A DNA stretch of 64,000 bases, taken from NCBI RefSeq assembly GCF_014643375.1, contig NZ_BMJJ01000013.1, positions 1 to 64,000 of the forward strand, written 5' to 3'. The first letter of the stretch is position 1. Each line of letters begins with the position of its first letter. Positions 26,129 through 35,624 of the stretch are shown here, one piece after another. This DNA is from Aureimonas glaciei. Lineage in GTDB: Bacteria > Pseudomonadota > Alphaproteobacteria > Rhizobiales > Rhizobiaceae. The notes under the pieces are model-generated. The model did not search any database. It had not been told where the DNA came from and was given only the letters and a program-made list of their open reading frames with translations. The position numbers were made by a program, and so were the translations under genes.

Positions 26129-27895
26129 TCAATCGCCGAGAGCGACACCTTCGCGTCGCGGATCGGCGCCCCCTTCGAGCCCCTCTGGGGTGAGAACGAT
26201 GGCGTGCAGGCCGGAATTCAGATCGCCGATCTTGGTCTCGAAGCCGAGCGCCTGCAGCGCGGGCTCGAAGGTTTCGGCCGCCGTTCCCTTTTCCAGCTCG
26301 AAGGTGCCGAAGCGGTTCAGCATGTGCGGCAGGGCGGCCGCCTGCTGCGCGTCCATCTTCCAGTCGATCATCGCCACCAGGGCACCGGCGACGAAGCCGA
26401 TGATCGAGCTGCCGCCGGGCGAGCCGACGGCGATCACCGGGCGGCCGTCCTTCATGACGATGGTCGGCGCCATCGACGAGCGCGGCCGCTTGCCCGGCGC
26501 CACGGCATTGGCGATCGGCCGCCCGTCCTCCTGCGTGGCGAAGGAGAAATCGGTGAGCTCGTTGTTGAGGATGAAGCCGCCGGTCATCAGCCGCGAGCCG
26601 AAGCCGTTTTCGATCGTCGTCGTCATCGAGACGACGCCGCCTGCCTTGTCGGCGATGACGAAATGGCTGGTCGAGGGCAGTTCCAGGCTGGCGTCGTCGC
26701 CGCGCGGCGGGGCCAGGCCGGCATGGTCCCAGCTGGGTTCGCCGGCGACTGCGGCGTCCTCGGCGAGCGCCCTGTCGCCTTGGAGCAGCGTGGCGCGGCT
26801 CGCCAGATAGGCATCGTCCAGAAGTCCGCTCGGCATGGCGACGAAATCCTCGTCGGCGACGTAGCGGCCGCGGTCGGCGAAGGCGAGGCGGGAGGCGTCG
26901 CCGATCAGGCGCCAGGCTTCAGCGCTCTTCGGGCCGAGGGTGGCGATGTCGGTCGGCTCGATCAGGCCGAGGATCTGGCCGACGGCGAGAGCGCCGGAAG
27001 AGGGCGGGCCCATGCCGCAGACGTCGTAGCCGCGATAGTCGAGGCAGACGGGCGGGCGCAGCTTCGTCCGGTAGCCGGCGAGGTCCTGGCGCGAGAGCGT
27101 GCCCGGATTGCGTTTGCCCTGAAGGTCCGTCCCGCCGGCGACGGCGGCGACGATCCCGTCCGCCACCGCGCCGGTGTAGAAACCGGCGGCGCCCTCGTCG
27201 CGGATCGTCTCCAGGGTTCGCGCATAAGCCTCGTTAACGAGGACGTGGCCCACCGGCCAGGGTTTTCCATCCGCGCCAAAGAAATAGGCTTTCAGCGTCG
27301 GCGACTGCAGCAGGGACTCGTCGCCGGCCAGCAGGCCGTTCAGCCGCGGCGTGACGGCAAAGCCTTTCCGCGCCAGATCGATCGCCGGCTGGACGACGCG
27401 GCGCCAGGCGAGCGCGCCGTGACGCCGGTGCGTGTCTTCCAGCAGCCGCACCGTGCCGGGCGTGCCGACCGAGCGCCCGCCGACCACGGCGTCGAGGAAC
27501 TTCAGCGGCTGGCCGCTTTCGTCGAGGAAGAGCTGCGGCGTCGCCCCGGCCGGCGCGGTCTCGCGGCCGTCGACGGTCTCGAGCTCTTTCGCCTCCGCGT
27601 CGTAATGGACGAGAAAGGCGCCGCCGCCGAGGCCGGAGGATTGCGGCTCGACGAGGCCGAGGACGAGCTGCACCGTCACCATGGCATCGATGGCGTTGCC
27701 ACCGGCCCTCAGAATCTCCCGCCCGGCCTCGGTGGCGAGCGGATGGGCGGCGACGACCATCTGCGATGTCGCTCGGACCAGCGCCTTTTCGGTGACGCCG
27801 GACGCCGCCTCGGGCGCCGGGGCCAGCTGCTGCGCCTGCAGCGGCAGGGCGAAGAAGGCGAAGGCGGTCAGGCCGAGGGTGAGGCGGTGCAGCAT
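26129..27895 (-). CDS. ggt: Gamma-glutamyltransferase
   Basis: A 588-aa exported enzyme that cleaves and transfers the gamma-glutamyl group of glutathione. The signal peptide is in residues 1-22 (LTAFAFFALPLQAQ). GGNAIDAMVTVQLVLGLVEP and SSGLGGGAF mark the large subunit. The autoprocessing nucleophile is Thr409 in PSTSHFVIAD, giving a small subunit that ends with PGGSSIIGFV and the substrate-binding region. Length is normal. It lies divergent to an SDR. A periplasmic role in glutathione salvage is expected. Confidence 0.95.
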   Translation of the reverse strand: MLHRLTLGLTAFAFFALPLQAQQLAPAPEAASGVTEKALVRATSQMVVAAHPLATEAGREILRAGGNAIDAMVTVQLVLGLVEPQSSGLGGGAFLVHYDAEAKELETVDGRETAPAGATPQLFLDESGQPLKFLDAVVGGRSVGTPGTVRLLEDTHRRHGALAWRRVVQPAIDLARKGFAVTPRLNGLLAGDESLLQSPTLKAYFFGADGKPWPVGHVLVNEAYARTLETIRDEGAAGFYTGAVADGIVAAVAGGTDLQGKRNPGTLSRQDLAGYRTKLRPPVCLDYRGYDVCGMGPPSSGALAVGQILGLIEPTDIATLGPKSAEAWRLIGDASRLAFADRGRYVADEDFVAMPSGLLDDAYLASRATLLQGDRALAEDAAVAGEPSWDHAGLAPPRGDDASLELPSTSHFVIADKAGGVVSMTTTIENGFGSRLMTGGFILNNELTDFSFATQEDGRPIANAVAPGKRPRSSMAPTIVMKDGRPVIAVGSPGGSSIIGFVAGALVAMIDWKMDAQQAAALPHMLNRFGTFELEKGTAAETFEPALQALGFETKIGDLNSGLHAIVLTPEGLEGGADPRREGVALGD

Positions 27896-28055
27896 CGGAC
27901 AGTCCTTCCAAGGGTCGGCGCAGCTTAAGGAACGGTCCCTGCCTGTCAAACCGCCCGGATCGCTCGAACGGCTTGGCAGGCGACCTGGACTGACCCATCC
28001 TGATCCCGAAGAATCGGCCACGGGCAAAGCCTCGGGCCATCGGGAGGAGCATTCC

Positions 28056-28847
28056 ATGGATCTGAAATTGCGCGGCAAGGTCGCCGTCGTCACCGGTGCC
28101 AGCGTCGGCATCGGCTTCGCCATCGCGGAAGGGCTGGCGGCAGAGGGCGTGAACCTCGTTCTCGCCGCACGGCAGGAGGGCCGGCTGACGCTGGCGGCAG
28201 AAAAGATCGCCGCCGCGCACGGCGTCAAGGCGGTCGCGGTCGCTTGCGATGTCGGCGCCGCCGAGGGGACGCAAAAACTCATCGACGGCGTCGAGCGGGC
28301 GTTTGGCGGCTGCGACATCCTCGTCAACAATGCCGGCACCGGCTCGAACGAAACCATCCTCGAGGCGCCGGACGAAAAGTGGCAGGCCTATTGGGACCTG
28401 CACGTGATGGCGGCGGTGCGGCTGGCGCGCGGCATCGTGCCTTTCATGCAGAAGCGCGGCGGCGGCGTCATCCTGCACAATGCCTCGATCTGCGCGGCGC
28501 AGCCGCTCTGGTACGAGCCGATCTACAACGTCACCAAGTCGGCGCTGATGATGTTCTCCAAGACGCTGGCGACCGAGGTGGTGAAGGACAAGATCCGGGT
28601 GAACTGCGTCAATCCCGGCCTGATCCTGACGCCCGACTGGATCAAGACGGCCAAGGAGCTGACCGCCGAGACGGGCGGCGACTGGCAGGGCTATCTGCAG
28701 GGCGTCGCCGACGAGCACGCGCCGATCAAGCGTTTCGGCACGCCGGAGGAGCTCGCCGACTTCTTCGTCTTCCTGTGTTCGGAACGTGCCAGCTACAGCG
28801 TCGGCTCGACCTATTTCGTCGACGGCGGCATGCTGAAGACGCTGTAG
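28056..28847 (+). CDS. SDR-family oxidoreductase
   Basis: A 263-aa short-chain dehydrogenase with cofactor motif TGASVGIG at 13-20, NNAG at 91-94 and catalytic Ser144, Tyr157 and Lys161 (YNVTK). AARQ after beta-2 suggests NADP. CGGGAGGAGC is 5 nt before the ATG. It stands at the left border of the quinoprotein gene region but shows no specific link to it. Confidence 0.9.
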   Translation: MDLKLRGKVAVVTGASVGIGFAIAEGLAAEGVNLVLAARQEGRLTLAAEKIAAAHGVKAVAVACDVGAAEGTQKLIDGVERAFGGCDILVNNAGTGSNETILEAPDEKWQAYWDLHVMAAVRLARGIVPFMQKRGGGVILHNASICAAQPLWYEPIYNVTKSALMMFSKTLATEVVKDKIRVNCVNPGLILTPDWIKTAKELTAETGGDWQGYLQGVADEHAPIKRFGTPEELADFFVFLCSERASYSVGSTYFVDGGMLKTL

Positions 28848-29009
28848 CCGCGCGTTTCGCTCTACGCCTTTCGTTCACTGGCCGATGAATTTTCGGGTGG
28901 CGGTGCGATAAGGGGTTTTCCTCGCCGGCCGAACTGCACTAGGCTCCGCGCGGGCACCGACGGGCCGCGCCTTTGGCGTTGCGCCTCAATGAAATCAAGG
29001 AGGTACGTC

Positions 29010-29546
29010 GTGATCGCACGGCTGTTAGGCGCCCTTCTGGCGCTCGCGATTCTGCCCGGTCTGGCGCAGGCGCATGGACCCACCCGGCAGAAGGTGACCG
29101 AGACGATCGAGGTCGCCGCCCCGCCGGCCAAGGTCTGGGCGCGGATCCAGGAATTCAACGACATGTCCTGGCACCCCCGCGTCGCCGAGACCGAAGGCGC
29201 GCCCGGCAATGTGGTCGACACCGCCCGCCTGGTGACCCTGAAGACCGGCGGCGAGCTCGCTGAGACGCTCTACCGCTACGACGCGGCGAAGATGAGCTAT
29301 GCGACGCTGCTGCCGCATGTCGACGTCAAGGTGATGCCGGTCACGAACTATTCGGCCTATCTGACGGTGAAGCCCGGCAAGACGCCGGAAACCTCGATCG
29401 TCGAATACCGCTGCGCCTTCTACCGCGGCGACCCGAACGGCGATCCGCCACCGGAGCTGAACGAGGAAGCGGCGATCAAGGCCGTCACCGCCTTCGCCAA
29501 GGAGGGCCTCGAGGGCATCAAGAAGGCCGTCGAGCAGGGCTCCTGA
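29010..29546 (+). CDS. MxaD-like periplasmic SRPBCC protein
   Basis: A 178-aa exported SRPBCC (polyketide cyclase-like fold) protein resembling MxaD of methylotrophs. I chose the GTG at 29010 because a perfect AAGGAGG sits 6 nt upstream; the in-frame ATG at 28989 would put that site inside the gene. From GTG the signal peptide is IARLLGALLALAILPGLAQA. The domain starts at TETIEVAAPPAKVWARIQEF. MxaD affects the electron-transfer rate between methanol dehydrogenase and its cytochrome; the same role is inferred here. Its stop overlaps the next start (TGATGG). Confidence 0.82.
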   Translation: MIARLLGALLALAILPGLAQAHGPTRQKVTETIEVAAPPAKVWARIQEFNDMSWHPRVAETEGAPGNVVDTARLVTLKTGGELAETLYRYDAAKMSYATLLPHVDVKVMPVTNYSAYLTVKPGKTPETSIVEYRCAFYRGDPNGDPPPELNEEAAIKAVTAFAKEGLEGIKKAVEQGS

Positions 29547-30508
29547 TGGCTTTCGCCGTGGGCAGGCTGGGCGCGGCGATCTCGCTCGCCTTCGGCCTCC
29601 TCCTGTCGCCGGCTCTGGCCGGCGACACCGCCTTCGTCACCAACCAGTCGAGCGACGATGTCTCGGTCGTCGACCTCGACACCATGGCGGTGACGAAGAC
29701 GATCCCGATCGGCGGCAAGCCGGCGGGAATCGCCATCCCGCCGGACGGTCTGCGTGCCTATGTCACCAGCCCCGAGGCGAAATCCCTCGCGGTGATCGAC
29801 ACGGTGAAGGGCGAGGTGATCAAGCGCATCGCGCTCGCCGGCGGGCCGCTCGGTGTCGCAGTGCACCCCTCGGGGGCGCCCGTCTATGTCGCGGACTGGT
29901 TCGAGCACGAACTCTTCGTCGTCGATCCCGTGGGCGGGGTGATTACCAGTCGCATCCAGGTCGGACAGTCGCCGTCCGGGGTCGCCGTCTCGGCCGATGG
30001 CCAAACCATCGTCACCGCCGACCGCGATTCCAACCAGATCTCGATCATCGACGCGGTAACGCTGACGGTGACGGCGACCGTTCCCGTCGGCGAGCGGCCG
30101 TTCGGGGTCAGCTTTTCCGCCGACGGCACAAAGGTCTATGCCGCCGATGTCGGCAGCGACGCGGTCACCGTGGTCGACCTCGCCAGCCGGAAGGCGGTCG
30201 CCACCGTGCCGGTCGGCCAGCGTCCCTATGCCAGCGCGGTGGCGGCGGGCAAGGTGTTCGTCACCGACCAGTATGGCGGCACCGTCAGCGTCTTCGATGC
30301 CGGGACACGGCAGGCGGTGAAGACGATCCCCATCGGTGAATATCCCGAAGGGATCGAAGCGGGGAGCGGCGAGGCCTATGTCTATGTCGTGAACTGGTTC
30401 GACAACGTCTTGAAGAAGATCGACACCGCCACGCTCGAGATCGTCGGCGAGGTCGAGGTCGGCGACGGGCCGCGGGCTTTCGGGACGTTCATCCGCAAGG
30501 CGCCCTAG
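29546..30508 (+). CDS. Exported YVTN-type beta-propeller protein (quinoprotein-associated)
   Basis: A 320-aa exported seven-bladed propeller. The signal peptide is in residues 1-25 (ISLAFGLLLSPALAG). Repeats of about 42 residues contain VSVVDLDT..., LAVIDTVKG..., ISIIDAVT..., VTVVDLAS and IPIGEYPEGIEAG. It is translationally coupled to the MxaD-like gene by a TGATGG overlap. A paralogue lies at 41622-42593. Such propellers recur beside PQQ-dependent dehydrogenases, probably as periplasmic scaffolds; function unproven. Confidence 0.88.
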   Translation: MAFAVGRLGAAISLAFGLLLSPALAGDTAFVTNQSSDDVSVVDLDTMAVTKTIPIGGKPAGIAIPPDGLRAYVTSPEAKSLAVIDTVKGEVIKRIALAGGPLGVAVHPSGAPVYVADWFEHELFVVDPVGGVITSRIQVGQSPSGVAVSADGQTIVTADRDSNQISIIDAVTLTVTATVPVGERPFGVSFSADGTKVYAADVGSDAVTVVDLASRKAVATVPVGQRPYASAVAAGKVFVTDQYGGTVSVFDAGTRQAVKTIPIGEYPEGIEAGSGEAYVYVVNWFDNVLKKIDTATLEIVGEVEVGDGPRAFGTFIRKAP

Positions 30509-30594
30509 GGGCCGAGAGCGGGCGACGGCAGGATTGGCAGCGTGCGGCGGCGCCTTCGGCGCGGCCGGCAGGCAATGGATTTCGGGAGGAAGAC

Positions 30595-30987
30595 ATGTCC
30601 AGGATCATCACTCTGGCACTGGCGGCGATCATGGCCGCCGCACCCGCCGGCGCGGGTTTCGCGCAGACGGCGACAGGGACGAGCAGCATGGCGCCGGCGG
30701 CGACAGGCGGAACGGGCTATCCGACCACGGCCACCGCCGACTACGTCTTCGGCTGCATGCAGGCCAACGGCAACACGCCCCAATCGCTCGAGCGCTGCGC
30801 CTGTTCCTTCGACGTCGTCGCCTCGATCGTGCCCTACGATCTTTATGTCGAGGCCTCGACCTTCCTGTCGATGGGCCAGGTCTCGGGCGAGAAGGGCGCG
30901 CTGTTCAAAGGCTCGGTCGAGTCGAACCGCGTCATCGGCGAGCTCCGCCGGGCCCAGGCGGAAGCGGAGATCCGCTGCTTCGAGTAA
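30595..30987 (+). CDS. Small exported four-cysteine protein of the quinoprotein region
   Basis: A 130-aa exported protein with a signal peptide (IITLALAAIMAAAPAGAGFA, about 4-23). The mature part starts with a Thr/Ala/Gly-rich segment. It then has cysteines at VFGCMQ, ERCACSF and the C-terminal IRCFE, enough for two disulfides. The family is not recognised by function; similar small proteins occur by methanol dehydrogenase clusters. GGGAGGAAGAC precedes the ATG. It lies 86 bp after the propeller gene on the same strand, so it is probably the third gene of that operon. Confidence 0.75.
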   Translation: MSRIITLALAAIMAAAPAGAGFAQTATGTSSMAPAATGGTGYPTTATADYVFGCMQANGNTPQSLERCACSFDVVASIVPYDLYVEASTFLSMGQVSGEKGALFKGSVESNRVIGELRRAQAEAEIRCFE

Positions 30988-31106
30988 GGCGTTCGTAGTA
31001 AAGCGCCCGGGCTGCCAAAACCGGTCGGCGACCCTGTCGCAGCGGCTCTCCCAGCCACGCGTGGGACATCACAGGCAAGCCCGCGGACGCACCGACAGCC
31101 ATGCGC

Positions 31107-31139
31107 GTGTCGGCGCGGCGCTGGTGCGCGCGCCGACAC
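31107..31139. terminator. Stem-loop between convergent genes
   Basis: A perfect 11-bp stem, GTGTCGGCGCG with CGCGCCGACAC, and an 11-nt loop. It lies between the stops of the four-cysteine gene (30987) and the SoxYZ-like gene (31163). No T tract follows on either strand, so it may stabilise 3' ends rather than terminate by itself. Confidence 0.45.
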
Positions 31140-31162
31140 TGCATAAGGCGGGATGTCCCGCT

Positions 31163-32026
31163 TTAGGAGCTGCCGGCCGGAAAGTCCTTTTCGAAAACTG
31201 AGCCTTCGGTATCCGTCGCCTTGGCGTGGAAAGTCTCTTCGCCCTTGCCGGCATAGTCGAAGCGGAAATTCGGGTCCTCCGAGATCGAGATTCCGCCCGA
31301 CATCGTGAAGATCTCGCGGCCCCCGGCCTCGACGCTGAGATCGGTGATGAAATGCGCGGGGATGTAGAGCAGCGTCACCTGGTCCTTCTGCAGGCCGGAA
31401 TTGTTGGGGTGGCGGATCATCAGCTGCGCGACCTGGCGCTCGCCCTCGGCTTCGGCCTCGGCGGCAAAGCGCTTCAGCCGCATCTGGCCGAGCGATTTCG
31501 CCGCCGCGACGGCGTCCTTGGCGGCGGGCGCGGCACAGCCGCCGGCGGCCTTGACGAAGCGTTTCACCATATAGAGCGTGCCGTCCTCGGCCTCGGCCAC
31601 GGCGTGGATGTCGGTATAGGCGTTGACGCGCACGCGCGTCTCGAGCTCGGTCAGGCCGGCATCGGCGCCGATGGTGAAGGTGGCGGCGACCGGCGAGGGG
31701 TTCTCGTCGATGACCAGCGTCACCTTGCGGATCTTTTTCGCCGGGTCGAGGGTCAGCTTCACCGGCACGATGGCCGGATCGGTGGCGCGGGCGGGCGCTT
31801 CCAGCGCGATGACGCCCGTGCCGTCCTGCATCGGGCGGTCGTCGAACACGTCGGTGACGAGGCCGGGCCAGGACGATTCGGCGGCCGCCGCCGCTTCCTC
31901 GGGCGAAGGCGTGGTGCCGGCATGGGCTGCCCCAGCGATAAACAGGCAAAGCGCGGTCGTGCCGGCCGCGAGCGACAGGCGGACGGAGGATCTCGGCCGG
32001 CGGCCGCGGTGAAGGGGTGTCAGCAT
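31163..32026 (-). CDS. Quinoprotein dehydrogenase-associated SoxYZ-like carrier
   Basis: A 287-aa exported protein that fuses a SoxY-like half (about 45-160) to a SoxZ-like half (about 190-285). The signal peptide is long and basic at first (RRPRSSVRLSLAAGTTALCL). The likely carrier cysteine is Cys164 in AAGGCAAP, at the join of the two halves; in SoxY the reactive Cys lies in a C-terminal GGCGG. AGGGAG precedes the ATG. It is probably in one unit with the zinc metallohydrolase upstream on the minus strand. A relay of a thiol-bound intermediate is inferred for this family, with no known substrate. Confidence 0.88.
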   Translation of the reverse strand: MLTPLHRGRRPRSSVRLSLAAGTTALCLFIAGAAHAGTTPSPEEAAAAAESSWPGLVTDVFDDRPMQDGTGVIALEAPARATDPAIVPVKLTLDPAKKIRKVTLVIDENPSPVAATFTIGADAGLTELETRVRVNAYTDIHAVAEAEDGTLYMVKRFVKAAGGCAAPAAKDAVAAAKSLGQMRLKRFAAEAEAEGERQVAQLMIRHPNNSGLQKDQVTLLYIPAHFITDLSVEAGGREIFTMSGGISISEDPNFRFDYAGKGEETFHAKATDTEGSVFEKDFPAGSS

Positions 32027-32161
32027 CGGTTTCTCCCTGTGCGTCGTCCGCGTGTGCCCGGCCCGCGGTTTCTCGTCGCAGGAATCAATGTGCGGCCGAC
32101 GGGGCCGAAGCTCAAGCCGCCCGGCGAAAACTTCCGCGTGACGGGGCAGGGGGGCGGCCGG

Positions 32162-33112
32162 CTATTCCCATTCGAGTTCGGCATAGGCGGCGGAAGCGTT
32201 GCGGGGGTTGTAGTCCTCGAACAGGGCCCATTCGTCGGCCTCGCTCTGGCCGGCGGTCGTGATCGCCTGGCTCAGGGTCTCGCCGTCCGCGATGGCCCGG
32301 CGAAGGTCGGCGGCCAGCGCTTCGAGATAGCGTCGCTGCGGGCCGAGGGCGGCGGGCCACGGCGCGCTCGTCGGCCCGTGGCCCGTCACGACGCGCACGG
32401 CCGGCAGTGCGGCGAGGGCGTCCATCTGGTTCAGCCAGCCTTTCAGGCTGCCGTCGATGATCGGCACATGGTCCTGAAAGACGAGGTCGCCGGCAAACAG
32501 CGTGGCCGTCGCCTCGTCCAGCACGGTGAGATCGTTGTCGGTGTGGGCGGTGCCCCAGGCGGTGAGTCTCAACTGCCGCCCGCCGAGGTCGAGCCGCCGC
32601 TCGCTGTCCACCACCGCGTCCGGCGGCAGGATCGTCACCTCCCCGGCGAGACGGACGCCGAGCTCGTCGCGCATCGTCATGAGATAGGTGTCGCGGCGCG
32701 CGGCGAGGGCCGCGGGCAAGGCATGGTGGCCGATGATCTCCGCCCCCGCCTCCTTGAACGGCTGGTTGCCGAAGAGGTGGTCGGGATGCATGTGGGTGTT
32801 GACGAGATAGCGGACCGGCCGGTCGGTGACGGCACGAATGGCCGCCAGGGCCGAGAGGCCGTCCTCCCGGCTGCCGCCGCTGTCGATCATGGCGACGGCT
32901 GCGTCGCCGACGACGAAGCCGATATTGGCGATAGCGCCGCGGTTGTTCTCGCTCGCCAGCTCCACGGCGCCGTGGCGGACATAGACGCCCGGCGCGACGG
33001 CTTGGAAGCCGGCGGTCGCCGAACTTCCGCCGATGCCCGACTCGGCCGCTCTCGCCGAACCGGCGGCGGAAAGGGCCAGGCCGATTTGCAGCAGCGTGCG
33101 GCGCGTGATCAT
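32162..33112 (-). CDS. Quinoprotein relay system zinc metallohydrolase (metallo-beta-lactamase fold)
   Basis: A 316-aa exported metallo-beta-lactamase-fold protein. The zinc motif HMHPDH is at 107-112, and later ligands are in GTAHTDND, LFAGDLVFQDH and VTGHGPT. The N-terminus TRRTLLQIGLALSAAGSARA looks like a Tat signal. Related to SoxH. In PQQ-dehydrogenase gene regions it pairs with the SoxYZ-like carrier, as here (135 bp apart, same strand). AGGAAGG precedes the ATG. Its substrate is unknown, possibly a carrier-bound thioester. Confidence 0.9.
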   Translation of the reverse strand: MITRRTLLQIGLALSAAGSARAAESGIGGSSATAGFQAVAPGVYVRHGAVELASENNRGAIANIGFVVGDAAVAMIDSGGSREDGLSALAAIRAVTDRPVRYLVNTHMHPDHLFGNQPFKEAGAEIIGHHALPAALAARRDTYLMTMRDELGVRLAGEVTILPPDAVVDSERRLDLGGRQLRLTAWGTAHTDNDLTVLDEATATLFAGDLVFQDHVPIIDGSLKGWLNQMDALAALPAVRVVTGHGPTSAPWPAALGPQRRYLEALAADLRRAIADGETLSQAITTAGQSEADEWALFEDYNPRNASAAYAELEWE

Positions 33113-33776
33113 CGGAGCCTGCCTTCCTGCCGCGAGAAGACGCAGCGCTGAGAATATTTTCGGCAGGTCCCTGCCGCTCACGCGCGCATCGCGACAATCT
33201 CACCGGGCTGTCACTCAGGCCAAATAGCCGGCCCCGTGAAGCATTCGTTTCCCCTTTTTGTCTTCTTGTCAGTCGTCGTGCAATAGTTTTCCAGCGGCGG
33301 GGCCCTCCTATTGACGCCAACCCTCGATCCGAAGCCCTCTGAGGCGGTGCGCGGCGCTGGGATAAAGCAAAGGAGCGGCCGGTTCGGCTGTGCAGTGCCG
33401 GCGCGCTGGCGGGATATACGGCGAAAATAAGTAAGAAGAACAGTTACGATGCTCGCGCTTCGCAGCAATTTCCGGCCAGCCTATTGCAACGCACCTTGAT
33501 TTTGCTGCACCGCAAACAAAGAATCCGAGCCGGGCGTCTTGCATCCTGATTTTTCTCAGCCTAGCCTCCCCCCATGGTTTCCGGCTTCAAGGTCGCCGTG
33601 TTGGGAGCATGGCGAATCTCGAAGGCCACGGTAGGGCAGTTTCAACGGTGCCCACCAAGACCCCTATTGGCGGTCGTGACACGCTGCCGGAAACCTTCCC
33701 CATTGAGATCGAAGCGGTCGCGCGCGAACATTCCGTTCGTGGGAGCCGATGGGTTTAGTTCCTTGGGAGGAATCTA
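33113..33776. promoter_or_regulatory. Intergenic promoter region of the xox operon
   Basis: A 664-bp gap between the divergent metallohydrolase gene and xoxF. Its middle part (about 33240-33570) is less GC-rich than the flanks. No supported gene lies here, and no pqqA-like peptide frame was seen. It must contain the xoxF promoter. I see no convincing paired operator. The ribosome site GGGAGGAATCTA directly precedes the xoxF ATG. Confidence 0.55.
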
Positions 33777-35624
33777 ATGTTGAAAATGATGACGAAGGCG
33801 GCCTTGGCGACAAGCCTGCTGATCGGTCTCGGGGCGGGCGTGGCCTCGGCGAACGAAGCCCTGGCGACCATGCAGAAGAATGCGGCCGATTGGACGATGC
33901 CGACGGGCGACTATGCCAACACGCGCTATTCGACTCTCGACAAGATCAACAAGGGCAACGTCAAGGACCTCGTCCCGGCCTGGACCTTCTCGACCGGCGT
34001 CCTGCGCGGTCACGAAGGCAACCCGCTGGTGATCGGGGACACGATGTATGTCCACACGCCTTTCCCGAACATCGTCTACGCGCTCGACCTGAAGGACAAC
34101 GGGTCGATCAAGTGGAAGTACGAGCCGACGCAGGATCCGAACGTCATCCCGGTCATGTGCTGCGACACCGTCAACCGCGGCGTCGCCTATGCGCCGGCCG
34201 TCGATGGCGGCAAGGACATGGTCATTCTCCACCAGGCCGACACCACCGTGGTGGCGCTCGATGCCAAGACCGGCGAGCAGATCTGGTCCGTGAAGAACGG
34301 CGACTCCAGCAAGGGCGAGACCGGCACGGCCGCGCCGATGGTCGTCAAAGACAAGGTGATGATCGGCATCTCCGGCGGCGAGTTCGGCGTGCGCGGCTCG
34401 CTCACCGCCTACAACCTCAAGGACGGCACGCAGGCCTGGCGCGCCTATTCGACAGGCCCGGACGCCGAAATGCTGATGGATCCGGAGAAGACCACGTCGC
34501 TCGGCAAGCCGGTCGGCGCGGATTCCTCGCTGAAGACCTGGGAAGGCGATCAGTGGAAGATCGGCGGCGGCACGACCTGGGGCTGGTACTCCTATGATCC
34601 CGAGCTGAACCTCGTCTATTACGGCACCGGCAACCCCTCGACCTGGAACCCCTCGCAGCGTCCCGGCGACAACAAGTGGTCGATGGCCATCATGGCGCGT
34701 GATGCCGACACCGGCATGGCGAAGTGGGTCTACCAGATGACCCCGCACGACGAGTGGGACTTCGACGGTGTCAACGAGATGATCCTCGCCGACATCGACG
34801 TCAACGGCGCCCCGCGGAAGGTGCTCGCGCACTTCGACCGCAACGGCTTCGCCTACACCCTCGACCGCGCCACCGGCGAACTGCTGGTTGCCAAGAAGTA
34901 CGACCCTGCGGTCAACTGGGCGACGGAAGTCGTCATGGACCCGGCCTCCGACCAGTACGGCCGTCCGCAGGTGGTCGCCCAGTACTCGACCGAGCAGAAC
35001 GGTGAAGACGTGAACTCGACGGGCATCTGCCCGGCGGCGCTCGGTACCAAGGATCAGCAGCCCGCGGCCTTCTCGCCGAAGACCAAGCTGTTCTACGTGC
35101 CGACCAACCACGTCTGCATGGACTACGAGCCGTTCCGGGTCGCCTACACCGCCGGCCAGCCCTATGTCGGCGCCACGCTGTCGATGTATCCGGCTCCGAA
35201 CAGCCACGGCGGCATGGGCAACTTCATCGCCTGGGACGCTGGCAAGGGTGAGATCGTCTGGTCGCTGCCCGAGCAGTTCTCGGTCTGGTCGGGTGCACTC
35301 GCCACCGCTGGCGACGTCGTGTTCTACGGCACGCTCGAAGGCTTCCTGAAGGCGGTCGACTCGACCACGGGCGAGGAACTGTACAAGTTCAAGACCCCGT
35401 CCGGCATCATCGCCAACGTGATGACCTACGAGACCGACGGCCAGCAGTATGTCGGCGTGCTCTCGGGCATTGGCGGCTGGGCCGGCATCGGCCTCGCGGC
35501 CGGCCTGACCGATCCGAATGCCGGTCTCGGCGCGGTCGGCGGCTATGCCGCTCTGTCGAAGTACACTGCGCTTGGCGGCCAGCTGACGGTCTTCACCGTG
35601 CCGAACCAAACGGCGGCGAAGTAA
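33777..35624 (+). CDS. xoxF: Lanthanide-dependent PQQ methanol dehydrogenase XoxF
   Basis: A 615-aa periplasmic quinoprotein that oxidises methanol to formaldehyde, or further to formate. The signal peptide ends near residue 25 ([10 protein letters not shown]). The vicinal disulfide under PQQ is Cys128-Cys129. Metal ligands by spacing to characterised enzymes are Glu202 (SGGEFG), Asn286 (GTGNPS) and catalytic Asp328 (HDEWD). Asp330 two residues later is the lanthanide-specific Asp that is Ala in calcium MxaF enzymes. Spacing of 84 and 42 residues between the ligands matches the family exactly. It is followed by xoxG and xoxJ. There is no mxaFI in the window. Confidence 0.98.
   Translation: MLKMMTKAALATSLLIGLGAGVASANEALATMQKNAADWTMPTGDYANTRYSTLDKINKGNVKDLVPAWTFSTGVLRGHEGNPLVIGDTMYVHTPFPNIVYALDLKDNGSIKWKYEPTQDPNVIPVMCCDTVNRGVAYAPAVDGGKDMVILHQADTTVVALDAKTGEQIWSVKNGDSSKGETGTAAPMVVKDKVMIGISGGEFGVRGSLTAYNLKDGTQAWRAYSTGPDAEMLMDPEKTTSLGKPVGADSSLKTWEGDQWKIGGGTTWGWYSYDPELNLVYYGTGNPSTWNPSQRPGDNKWSMAIMARDADTGMAKWVYQMTPHDEWDFDGVNEMILADIDVNGAPRKVLAHFDRNGFAYTLDRATGELLVAKKYDPAVNWATEVVMDPASDQYGRPQVVAQYSTEQNGEDVNSTGICPAALGTKDQQPAAFSPKTKLFYVPTNHVCMDYEPFRVAYTAGQPYVGATLSMYPAPNSHGGMGNFIAWDAGKGEIVWSLPEQFSVWSGALATAGDVVFYGTLEGFLKAVDSTTGEELYKFKTPSGIIANVMTYETDGQQYVGVLSGIGGWAGIGLAAGLTDPNAGLGAVGGYAALSKYTALGGQLTVFTVPNQTAAK

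Noticed and set aside
33113-33776. Search for pqqA or a lanmodulin-like EF-hand protein
   Set aside because: No short frame with the PqqA Glu/Tyr pattern, and no protein with repeated EF-hands, was found here or elsewhere in the window.
33574-33777. A 67-codon frame ending at the xoxF start
   Set aside because: No ribosome site, no signal peptide and no resemblance to PqqA or any leader peptide.
33774-35609. A 611-codon open frame antisense to xoxF
   Set aside because: xoxF on the plus strand is unmistakable; the antisense frame is a mirror artefact of codon bias.
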